Assembly (NCBI GenBank): GCA_028685945.1
Contig: JAQUCZ010000041.1
Span: forward strand, 1 to 7,644
Reading direction: 5' to 3'
Length of the DNA: 7,644 nt
Source of the DNA: Sulfurimonadaceae bacterium
GTDB lineage: Bacteria; Campylobacterota; Campylobacteria; Campylobacterales; Sulfurimonadaceae
The notes under the pieces: model-generated
The model's database searches: none
Told to the model about the DNA's origin: nothing
The model's input: only the letters and a program-made list of their open reading frames with translations
Shown: piece by piece, positions 1-6,138 of the stretch
How the letters are laid out: each line of letters begins with the position of its first letter
How positions within the stretch are numbered: position 1 is the first letter of the stretch
Translations under genes and position numbers: made by a program

Positions 1-623
1 TTTTGAAACATATTGGCACTGTCAAAGCAGTTGGCTTTCATAAGTTTTTTTTGTATGTAAATTTTTAATTCGGCACTTGATGCATTTTCAAGTTCGATAC
101 TTTCCCATATTCTTGTTTGAAAATGCTCTTTTGCTATCAAATCCTCTTTTTCCGTTTTATGCAACGTAATAACAAATTTGATTTTTCTCGTATCGGAAAG
201 TAACCTGATTTTTTCCATTAATATATTGGAATAAAGTTGCGCTTCGTCGAGTAAAACCAGAGGAATTTCATTCGTTACGTGTTGGTTGAGTATAGACATA
301 AATTGCGTAAAATTAAGTTCACTGGTGTGTTCTTCTTGAAAAAGATCCAAAGCGAGTTTTTTGTAAAATTCGCTTTCGTCCAAAATCGGTGTTTGGTAGA
401 GATACACTTTTTGTAAAGAAGATAAATCACTATACAGCTTTGTTAAAAACATGCTTTTGCCGGTTCCCGGTTTGCCGTATAGAAGCACCATCTTCAGAGG
501 TTTTTTGACAGAATCTTTGAGGGATTGATAGATCGTAGAGACTCTATCAAGTTGGACGTAGTCCTTATGATTGACAACGTCCAAAAAAACATCTTTGGAG
601 TTGAGGAAGATATTAGATTTCAT
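1..623 (-). CDS. ExeA/MshM/CtsP-type AAA ATPase, C-terminus cut off by window edge
   Basis: This frame is open from the ATG at 621-623 to the left edge and gives 207 residues with no stop. A Walker A motif GKPGTGKS lies at about residues 50-57. A Walker B motif LVLLDEAQ follows at about 122-129, with D126-E127 as the Mg/catalytic acids. A sensor-1-like strand (KFVITLHK) and an FQTRI arginine come after. This order fits the ExeA/MshM family of secretion ATPases, which work with secretins in type II secretion and MSHA pili. The C. jejuni competence protein CtsP is a likely relative. ExeA also carries a C-terminal membrane and peptidoglycan-binding part; whether this protein does cannot be seen. 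The start overlaps the secretin gene by 11 bases, which suggests coupled translation. An in-frame ATG at 630-632 would add three residues, and both starts have a GAGG close upstream. The family call is firm; the exact subfamily is inferred from neighbours. Confidence 0.5.
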   Translation of the reverse strand, partial: MKSNIFLNSKDVFLDVVNHKDYVQLDRVSTIYQSLKDSVKKPLKMVLLYGKPGTGKSMFLTKLYSDLSSLQKVYLYQTPILDESEFYKKLALDLFQEEHTSELNFTQFMSILNQHVTNEIPLVLLDEAQLYSNILMEKIRLLSDTRKIKFVITLHKTEKEDLIAKEHFQTRIWESIELENASSAELKIYIQKKLMKANCFDSANMFQ

Positions 624-2181
624 CTTCCTCATTTGCCTCGGTAGAATTTGCATCGGCATTTTTCATGCCGAGGATCTCATTACTTATACCTTGGTATCCC
701 AAGTCTGATAAAGAGAGATTATTATTCTCTTTGTGGATAATATGAGGTTCGATTACGATAACGAGTTCCTCGACTTGTTTTGCCATCTCTTCGCGGCTAA
801 AGAAATATCCGAGACCGGGAATGTCTCCTAAAAGAGGTACTTTACTTACACTTTCCGTGTTTTTTGTGTTAATAAGACCACCTAGAATAATTTTGTTTCC
901 GTCCTTAACCGTTACCACTGAAGAGAGTTGGCGTCTACTCAAATCGGGCGGCATACGTCTTTCTTCACGATCTTTTGACATTTGTGAGTTTGTTTCGGAG
1001 AGGGAAGGATTGATAATTAACGTAATAGTTTTGTCATCTGCAATCTCCGGTGTAATCGTGAGTAAGACACCTGCAAAAATCGATTTAATCATTTCATTTT
1101 GTGTAGTGGCTGCAACGCCACCACCGCTTCCTTGTTGCTGTGTCGAAGATTGTATTTTGTAAAAATATTCTGTACCTGCCGTGATTAAAGCAGGTTGGTT
1201 ATTGAGGGTTAGAACTTTAGGATTTGAGATTGCATTGACATCCCCTTGCGTTTTTAAGAACTTGATAATCTCCTTAAGACTGCCGCCTGCTTTAACACTT
1301 ACTAAGCGCATTGTATCTTGGGCACCCGTGTAAAATCCTTCAGTAATGGAATCTCCGTTAAATTCGGATACGTTTTTAGCTTTTAAGTTATGCACGCTTA
1401 GTTCTATATCTTGAAGTGCATAGAGCTGTGCCCAATCAATTCCTGTTGATTTACTGTCAGCCATTGTGACAGAAAGCAACTGTACGTCTATTAACACTTG
1501 AAGCTGTACTTTATTTTGTAATTTTTCTAGATACTCTTCAAAACGTTTCATCTGCTTGAGCGTAGCGGTTACCGTAACCAAACCTGCATTTTTATTAATA
1601 ACGGGTGCATGAGCCTCATAGACGTCTTCAGGTCTGTTGAGAATTTTTTGAAACTCTTTGTCGAGCTCTTCCCAAAACTTTACTTCATCGGTACTTTCTA
1701 TTTTAATGCCCGATTCGGAAGAGGTTTCCTTAGAACCTTCCGTACTTGTTGCAGCAGCTTTCATCTGTTTGGCGTCGGTATTGGATGTTAAAGTGACATC
1801 GGTGCTACCGGTGCTTTTTCTTTGCGACAGAATATAGTCGATGTTAAAAACCTTAGTTGTCAAATAAGATATTTTAAGCAAACCGTTCTCAAGGGTGTAT
1901 GAAAGGTTGTTTTCACCTAAGACAATATTCAATACTTCTGTTATGGTGAGATTGTTAAGGTGCGTTTTGTTAAGTTTAGTATTTAAAAACTGCTCCGCAT
2001 TAGGATCACTGACGATCACGCTGAATTCACATTCATCACTCAATTGATCGATAAAATCGATAATCTTCGTATCTTTGGTTGAGCTAATGCTAAACAACTC
2101 ATAATTACAATCGGCATAAGAACTACTTGAGAGCAGCAAGGTAAGCAATGCGCTATAAAATGAAAGTTTAATCGATTTCAT
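613..2181 (-). CDS. mshL: Type IV pilus / competence secretin, MshL/CtsD-like
   Basis: This is an outer-membrane secretin of 522 residues, the channel through which a pilus or pseudopilus crosses the outer membrane. A signal peptide occupies residues 1-23 (hydrophobic core, then SYA before D24). A short STN/N0-like domain follows at about 28-115. A Ser/Thr-rich linker runs from about 121 to 165, then an FWEEL motif opens an N1-like module at 169-225. The secretin barrel spans about 226-482 and includes ISNPKVLTLNN at 318-328 and the family signature VPLLGDIPGLGYFF at 448-461. A QQQGSGGG tract at 348-355 falls where the gate hairpin is expected. About 40 residues remain after the barrel, ending in the acidic EEDEI. 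Cysteines C25 and C51 flank the N0 region. The start is backed by AGGA at 2189-2192, 7 bases upstream. Domain layout and neighbours match MshL and C. jejuni CtsD. PilQ or GspD is less likely because multiple N1/AMIN repeats are absent. Confidence 0.5.
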   Translation of the reverse strand: MKSIKLSFYSALLTLLLSSSSYADCNYELFSISSTKDTKIIDFIDQLSDECEFSVIVSDPNAEQFLNTKLNKTHLNNLTITEVLNIVLGENNLSYTLENGLLKISYLTTKVFNIDYILSQRKSTGSTDVTLTSNTDAKQMKAAATSTEGSKETSSESGIKIESTDEVKFWEELDKEFQKILNRPEDVYEAHAPVINKNAGLVTVTATLKQMKRFEEYLEKLQNKVQLQVLIDVQLLSVTMADSKSTGIDWAQLYALQDIELSVHNLKAKNVSEFNGDSITEGFYTGAQDTMRLVSVKAGGSLKEIIKFLKTQGDVNAISNPKVLTLNNQPALITAGTEYFYKIQSSTQQQGSGGGVAATTQNEMIKSIFAGVLLTITPEIADDKTITLIINPSLSETNSQMSKDREERRMPPDLSRRQLSSVVTVKDGNKIILGGLINTKNTESVSKVPLLGDIPGLGYFFSREEMAKQVEELVIVIEPHIIHKENNNLSLSDLGYQGISNEILGMKNADANSTEANEEDEI

Positions 2182-2184
2182 GGT

Positions 2185-2192
2185 CTTTTCCT
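2185..2192 (-). promoter_or_regulatory. Ribosome binding site of the secretin gene
   Basis: AGGAAAAG lies just before the ATG at 2179-2181, with AGGA ending 7 bases away. It overlaps the stop codon of the preceding PilP-like gene. This supports the chosen secretin start and suggests independent, strong initiation inside the operon. Confidence 0.5.
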
Positions 2193-2685
2193 ACTTATTT
2201 TTGAATTTTAAATTAAGATTTTTGCTATTAGTCGATAGCACTAAATCTTTATTGTTTTTAGACAACACAATGGAGGTTTTATGAACCTGCTTGATGGTGT
2301 AACCTTGAATAACATCCTCTTGCACGTACCATTTTCCGTTGATAAGAGCCGATTTATTGATGATCGCATCGACGCTCAAAGTTTTAGCCGGTTCTTTGTC
2401 GGTTACGATCGTTTGCATATCGGTTTGACTTTTGACAATCCCAAGTGGGATGATACTGTCAGCCATTTTGTGCGTGCTACGGTTTGTACCGTCTGTTTTT
2501 TTCTCAGATTTGTTTTTATCTAAAAAAATAAACGGATCTTTTAGATGATTCACTGCCGCAACTTTAAGACCTTCTCGAGGCGGCTTGATCGCCTCGACTT
2601 GCTCATCTACCCAAGAGAGTTCAACATTATCATTCGCACCGAGCATAAGATATGCCGAGAATAGTAAGAGAATATGCTTTTTCAT
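2191..2685 (-). CDS. PilP/MshK/CtsR-like periplasmic alignment protein
   Basis: This is a small exported protein, 164 residues from the chosen start. Residues 1-16 or so form a signal peptide (MKK, then a Leu-rich core ending LGA before NDN). No lipobox cysteine is present, so unlike classical PilP it would not be a lipoprotein. A KDPF motif at about 49-52 resembles the conserved DPF of PilP/MshK proteins. A Lys/Ser/Thr-rich, probably disordered linker follows. The C-terminal 50 residues (INGKWYV, then GYTIKQV, SIVLSKN, DLVLS) read as the small beta-sandwich HR domain of PilP/GspC, which contacts the secretin N-domains. A start at 2703 would add six residues but has no Shine-Dalgarno and would spoil the signal peptide. 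The chosen ATG overlaps the stop of the PilO-like gene (TAATG). The secretin gene starts 9 bases downstream. In C. jejuni the small ctsR gene also directly precedes the secretin gene ctsD, so this is probably the CtsR equivalent. Confidence 0.5.
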   Translation of the reverse strand: MKKHILLLFSAYLMLGANDNVELSWVDEQVEAIKPPREGLKVAAVNHLKDPFIFLDKNKSEKKTDGTNRSTHKMADSIIPLGIVKSQTDMQTIVTDKEPAKTLSVDAIINKSALINGKWYVQEDVIQGYTIKQVHKTSIVLSKNNKDLVLSTNSKNLNLKFKNK

Positions 2686-3317
2686 TAGTAAATTATCCCC
2701 CATACCGATATGTTAAGATCACTTTCGAGTTTATCTTTTGCTTGGATATTCATCGTATGGACATCTATAACAAGCTCACTTTGTTCTAAAGAATTAATAA
2801 ATTTTAACGTGTTGCTAAACGGGGCAGTACTTTGGACGGTTATATCTAAAATATGACCGAAAGAACCTTCCTTTTTAGCGTAAGTATTCGTCAAATTACG
2901 TAAATTCACGTTAAAAAGCTTTGCATTCGTTGAGATAGAGTGAAGGTATTCCCCCCACGTTCTTTCATCATAAATTAGCGAAGAGATTGTTTCGATTTTG
3001 TTTTTGATATACGCGTTTTGTGTTTGCATCAACGTATATTTCTCTTCAATCTGTTTAATTTGAGCTCGCAGATTCGCAATTTTTGATTCAGGGTTTATCT
3101 GGAGGTAGCCCTTGTCATCATTGATCTTTTTTTCGAGTGCTGTAACTTCATTTGTTATTTTATTAAACTGAGCCTCAGCAGATTCCCAAAAAAGGAGATA
3201 AGAAAAAGCAACTAAACCGAAGAAAATCATGACGTAAATCATAATTATATCTTTTTGGGTTTTCTCTTTAAATGCCGTATCTATCTGGTGCAGATAGTTT
3301 TCTACATTGATTTTCAT
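2685..3317 (-). CDS. PilO/MshJ-like inner-membrane protein
   Basis: This is a 210-residue bitopic inner-membrane protein. A short, polar cytoplasmic N-terminus is followed by one transmembrane helix at about 24-43 and a long heptad-like coiled coil at about 48-110, rich in Glu, Lys, Ile and Leu. The rest is a compact alpha/beta domain (GHILDITVQST, a helix FSNTLKFINSLE, then a C-terminal strand) of the ferredoxin-like type found in PilO and GspM. PilO pairs with PilN and PilP to bridge the inner-membrane platform and the secretin. Sequence identity across this family is low, so the call rests on topology, length and neighbours: it follows a PilM-PilN-like gene with an ATGA overlap and precedes a PilP-like gene with a one-base overlap. 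GspM is the main alternative and would mean much the same role. Confidence 0.5.
   Translation of the reverse strand: MKINVENYLHQIDTAFKEKTQKDIIMIYVMIFFGLVAFSYLLFWESAEAQFNKITNEVTALEKKINDDKGYLQINPESKIANLRAQIKQIEEKYTLMQTQNAYIKNKIETISSLIYDERTWGEYLHSISTNAKLFNVNLRNLTNTYAKKEGSFGHILDITVQSTAPFSNTLKFINSLEQSELVIDVHTMNIQAKDKLESDLNISVWGIIY
2695..2701 (-). promoter_or_regulatory. Purine-rich ribosome binding site deciding the PilP-like start
   Basis: GGGGGAT lies upstream of the ATG at 2683-2685, with 11 bases between the G run and the start. The alternative ATG at 2701-2703 is itself part of this stretch and has only an AT-rich, SD-less sequence before it. This favours the downstream start, which also gives a clean signal peptide. 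Confidence 0.5.
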
Positions 3318-4849
3318 AGTAGTTCCACCTTTAACTCGCCGAAGTATTTCTTCGACTCGTCTTGATATAAAATCTCTTCGATAGAAAATTTATATTGTGC
3401 ATCGTACTCTTTTGTAAAATGCTCAATGAGCTGCGTAATTTGCTTGTCTTTTGATGCAACAAGACCAAGGGTGAATACTTTGTGCTTGTCTTTTTCTTCA
3501 TAAGATAAAATTTCCAAGCGTACACCGAACTTATTAAGGTTTTGTGTTAAGAGATGTATATGCTTCGCTTTCATCGGGTAGTTGACTTTTACGTCGTGAA
3601 TTTTGATAAGAGTTGCTTTTTTGGCGTTGTAATCATCTTCTTCAGCTTTTAAAAGTGCTAAAAATTTTGCTTTCTCCGCCTCTGTTTTATTGATAGTTGC
3701 TTCTCTCGTGGTACGTATATTATGTACCTCGTTATACTCCTGTGTAAGCATATCGTACCGCACCCCTTGTGCGTATGTAAGCGACCAATACGCCATAGGA
3801 TATATAAATGCCAAAAGGAGCGAAGCCGCAGTGACCAGAATTAACTTGCCGCTTTCCCTTTTAATAAACTTCGGAGGTCTGTGGTAAAGGGTAAAATTAG
3901 AATCGTACTTCTCTTTTTCATCGAGCGTCGTGTAGAGGTGCATCAAGGCATGGAGCTGATCAACGTGTGTACTTTCGCTTGTGTAACCGTATTGGAAGTC
4001 GAAATTTTCACATTTGATTTTGAGTTCAACTTCTGCCATCTCGTCAAAGTGGGTGGCGGTATTGATCTCGGCACCTATATAAACGGTTTCGATCTTGTCG
4101 ATCTCGAAAGCTCTTTTAACGTACGTGAGAATATCGTTGATATTTGAAAAAATCTCTTTATAGAGTTTTATTATATAGTCTTTGTATTCGCTAAGGGTAT
4201 CTTTGAGCGTTTCCGTTTTTAGGAACTCTATGAAATACTCGTAATCGACTCGCTCACCGTATATTTCACAAAATCGTTCGTGTATCTGAACAAGAGAATA
4301 TTTGATAGACTTGGTAAAAAGAAATTCATGTTCGCTGTACACGGCTACAAAAGCATCGTTTTCTTGGAAGTAAACGAAACAATGCACCCCGTGCGATTCT
4401 ATGATCCCTTTTGAATAAAGAGACTTTATTAAAAGAGGAGCAGGGATGATAACGTCGATATATTTAATTCTCTCGACGGCTTTTTGGTATGTTTGTGCTA
4501 AAACAAGAGGATCGACGATAAAGACATGGAACGTTTTGTTGTTTTCGTCAAGACTGTTGAATGCCTCGATATATTGAATCTGGTATGTAACGGCTTGGTC
4601 AAGACCCAGCTCGTCGTACACCTTGTTGTTAATTGCATCATAAAGATCTTCTTCGGGGATGTTTTTAGATATCGCAATTTGACTATTGATAAACCCTTGA
4701 GAATTTAAATATGATATTGCAAACTGTTCCTTTTGATATTCCGGCGTTTTGATCTGGCTAAGAAAACTTGCTTTACCGCCTATGTAAATATCATTATAAG
4801 GATTAACCGATATAACACTTGAAAAAGAGTGATTCGTTTGGTTGCTCAT
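3314..4849 (-). CDS. PilM-PilN fusion (GspL/MshI-like) inner-membrane assembly protein
   Basis: This 511-residue protein has two halves. Residues 1 to about 315 are cytoplasmic and look like a diverged actin-like PilM/GspL fold. The segment around 66-115 has the alternating helix-strand pattern of that family, 132-140 (DVIIPAPLL) starts the second lobe, strands follow at 155-185, and IETVYIGAEI at 253-262 resembles the adenosine-loop strand. No clear phosphate-1 Asp-Gly loop is visible at the N-terminus, so nucleotide binding is doubtful. A juxtamembrane motif NFTLYHRPP at 318-326 resembles the N-terminal INLLP motif by which free PilN binds PilM. One transmembrane helix lies at about 336-357, then a coiled coil at about 360-410 and a ferredoxin-like periplasmic domain to the end, as in PilN/GspL. 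It follows the M14 peptidase gene by 11 bases and overlaps the PilO-like gene by ATGA. GspL and MshI have the same architecture. The role is to link the platform and motor to PilO/PilP and the secretin. Confidence 0.5.
   Translation of the reverse strand: MSNQTNHSFSSVISVNPYNDIYIGGKASFLSQIKTPEYQKEQFAISYLNSQGFINSQIAISKNIPEEDLYDAINNKVYDELGLDQAVTYQIQYIEAFNSLDENNKTFHVFIVDPLVLAQTYQKAVERIKYIDVIIPAPLLIKSLYSKGIIESHGVHCFVYFQENDAFVAVYSEHEFLFTKSIKYSLVQIHERFCEIYGERVDYEYFIEFLKTETLKDTLSEYKDYIIKLYKEIFSNINDILTYVKRAFEIDKIETVYIGAEINTATHFDEMAEVELKIKCENFDFQYGYTSESTHVDQLHALMHLYTTLDEKEKYDSNFTLYHRPPKFIKRESGKLILVTAASLLLAFIYPMAYWSLTYAQGVRYDMLTQEYNEVHNIRTTREATINKTEAEKAKFLALLKAEEDDYNAKKATLIKIHDVKVNYPMKAKHIHLLTQNLNKFGVRLEILSYEEKDKHKVFTLGLVASKDKQITQLIEHFTKEYDAQYKFSIEEILYQDESKKYFGELKVELL
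3325..3330 (-). promoter_or_regulatory. Strong Shine-Dalgarno of the PilO-like gene
   Basis: AGGTGG ends 7 bases before the ATG at 3315-3317 and lies inside the last codons of the PilM-PilN gene. It is the best anti-SD match I found in the window. Together with the ATGA overlap, it makes this start secure. Confidence 0.5.
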
Positions 4850-4855
4850 TGTATA

Positions 4856-4862
4856 TCATCCT
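4856..4862 (-). promoter_or_regulatory. Ribosome binding site of the PilM-PilN gene
   Basis: AGGATGA, with AGGA ending 9 bases before the ATG at 4847-4849, sits across the stop codon of the upstream peptidase gene. The 11-base gap holds no room for a terminator. Transcription therefore very likely passes from the murein enzymes into the pilus genes. Confidence 0.5.
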
Positions 4863-6138
4863 ATTTAAAATGAACCATTATCATGGAACAAAATTCATTG
4901 TGTTTATAAAACTCGATCCTGAAAGTTTTGCCGCTCTCGTCCACTGAAAACCTTTTGTCTAAGTTTTTGAGAGCAACTGCTATACCACTTTCGTCGCCGT
5001 TGCTTTTATATCCAATAATATTAACACGAATATTATCGTTTTGTAACACCCTAAAATCGTCAGTTACGTAAAAATCTGAAGTAAAATCTCCAAAACTTTT
5101 CTTTCCGTCGATCTCAATTACAAATTGCGTCGGACAATCGTGTGCTACTTGAAAATATTGAGGTTTAAGTTCGGTTATCTGTTTGTTGCCGATGTAAACG
5201 ATATATTTTCCAAAATTCTTCCGTACGGTTCCCAACGGGTGGGAAAATACGAATTCATTAGAGGTGGATTTTATCGGAAGAAAGCTTAAAGATTTTTTGA
5301 TATCGTTGAGATTTAGCAAAATATTGTTATTTATTGATAAAGTTCCGTATTCTCGGAGTATTTTTTCGAGTGATACGGCATCTAAATCAAAACTTCTGCT
5401 AAAAGATATATCCATGATTTTCATAAATTCTTCGATTGCCAAGAGTTGATAAAAGACTTTTTGAGAAAGTGTAGGAAGATTTTTGCTGCTCTCAATAGCA
5501 AATGCAGGTTTGTTATGTGTAACGGCAAAATAGGTAAGTGAAAGCTGCATCGTTTCATCGTCGAATTTTGTATTGGTGTTTCTAACGTCAAACGTATGGT
5601 GCTGCTGTAAAAGTTTGCTGTTAAGATTTGCTTTGACTTGCGATGCTATTTCATTTAAATTGCCGAATGGTTGGTTTTGATCAAGTTGTACTTGGTCTAT
5701 GACACATGTTTGTCCCCATGCGTTTGGATTGAAAATATTTCCTTGGTGCTCTTTTCTGTAAAAACCGTTTCCGTCATGGAGGTTGAGTACGAGAGAAACG
5801 TTTTTGGAGAGGATAATGTTTTTTATTTCGTCGATAATCTGTTTGTCTTTGTCGTTTTGATCGATTTTCGCAAATTTTCTGTTCATGTCGCCGTGAATGC
5901 CGCGCTGATCAAACTGTATGCTGGGCGTGTTGAGATTGGGAACGATCCAAAGGTTTTTGGAGTGGATGGTGTAATGCGTTGCCAAGAGAGAAGCGGCAAA
6001 ATAACCGCCGGGTTCGTCTCCGTGGATCCCCCCGATGACCAGAAGGGTAGTATTTGAATCGTTGTTTTCTTTTTTTATGAGTTGCACCTTGGCATGTGCA
6101 AAACTCAAACAAAGAAAAATCGCTAGGAGAACTCGCAT
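4861..6138 (-). CDS. csd4: Csd4/Pgp1-like M14 zinc D,L-carboxypeptidase, periplasmic
   Basis: This 425-residue exported peptidase should cut the D,L bond of murein tripeptides (L-Ala-D-Glu-mDAP) to leave dipeptides, the reaction of H. pylori Csd4 and C. jejuni Pgp1. A signal peptide covers residues 1-16 (MRVLLAIFLCLSFAHA). The M14 catalytic domain spans about 17-235. Zinc ligands are H39 and E42 in GGIHGDEPGG, and H121 in LNLHDGNGF. R87 in GDMNRKF is a likely substrate arginine, and E216 in FAIESS is the likely general base. Residues 240-425 form the two small beta-rich accessory domains expected from Csd4 (about 438 residues). H. pylori Csd4 has Gln at the first zinc position, whereas this protein has the canonical His. 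The start codon directly abuts the stop of the preceding gene (TAGATG), and no Shine-Dalgarno is visible, so translation probably depends on reinitiation. A 7-A run encodes K22-K23. Family and function are secure; shape control in this organism is inferred. Confidence 0.5.
   Translation of the reverse strand: MRVLLAIFLCLSFAHAKVQLIKKENNDSNTTLLVIGGIHGDEPGGYFAASLLATHYTIHSKNLWIVPNLNTPSIQFDQRGIHGDMNRKFAKIDQNDKDKQIIDEIKNIILSKNVSLVLNLHDGNGFYRKEHQGNIFNPNAWGQTCVIDQVQLDQNQPFGNLNEIASQVKANLNSKLLQQHHTFDVRNTNTKFDDETMQLSLTYFAVTHNKPAFAIESSKNLPTLSQKVFYQLLAIEEFMKIMDISFSRSFDLDAVSLEKILREYGTLSINNNILLNLNDIKKSLSFLPIKSTSNEFVFSHPLGTVRKNFGKYIVYIGNKQITELKPQYFQVAHDCPTQFVIEIDGKKSFGDFTSDFYVTDDFRVLQNDNIRVNIIGYKSNGDESGIAVALKNLDKRFSVDESGKTFRIEFYKHNEFCSMIMVHFK

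Noticed and set aside
45..52. Eight-T run in the ATPase gene as a phase-variation site
   Set aside because: It encodes ordinary QKK codons in an AT-rich gene. There is no precedent I know of for this gene, so it is not counted as evidence.
821..1162. Plus-strand open frame of 113 codons opposite the secretin barrel
   Set aside because: It is antisense to strongly conserved secretin motifs. The Pro/Cys-rich end mirrors the Gly/Gln codons of the gate region.
2191..2703. Start of the PilP-like gene at the upstream ATG (2701-2703)
   Set aside because: It has no ribosome binding site and adds MGDNLL before a good signal peptide. The downstream ATG has a G-rich SD and a TAATG junction.
3881..4147. 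Plus-strand open frame of 88 codons opposite the PilM-PilN gene
   Set aside because: It has no recognisable domain and no independent context, and the opposite strand is a well-supported coding sequence.
613..4849. Classical type II secretion operon (gsp) reading
   Set aside because: The GspL-like gene fits, but the secretin has few N-domains, the order is that of msh genes, and an ExeA/MshM-type ATPase follows the secretin. A type IV pilus/competence system fits better.
5671..6057. Plus-strand open frame of 128 codons
   Set aside because: It lies wholly inside the Csd4-like gene opposite its zinc-site codons, and its translation shows no domain or signal. It is a shadow of the real gene.
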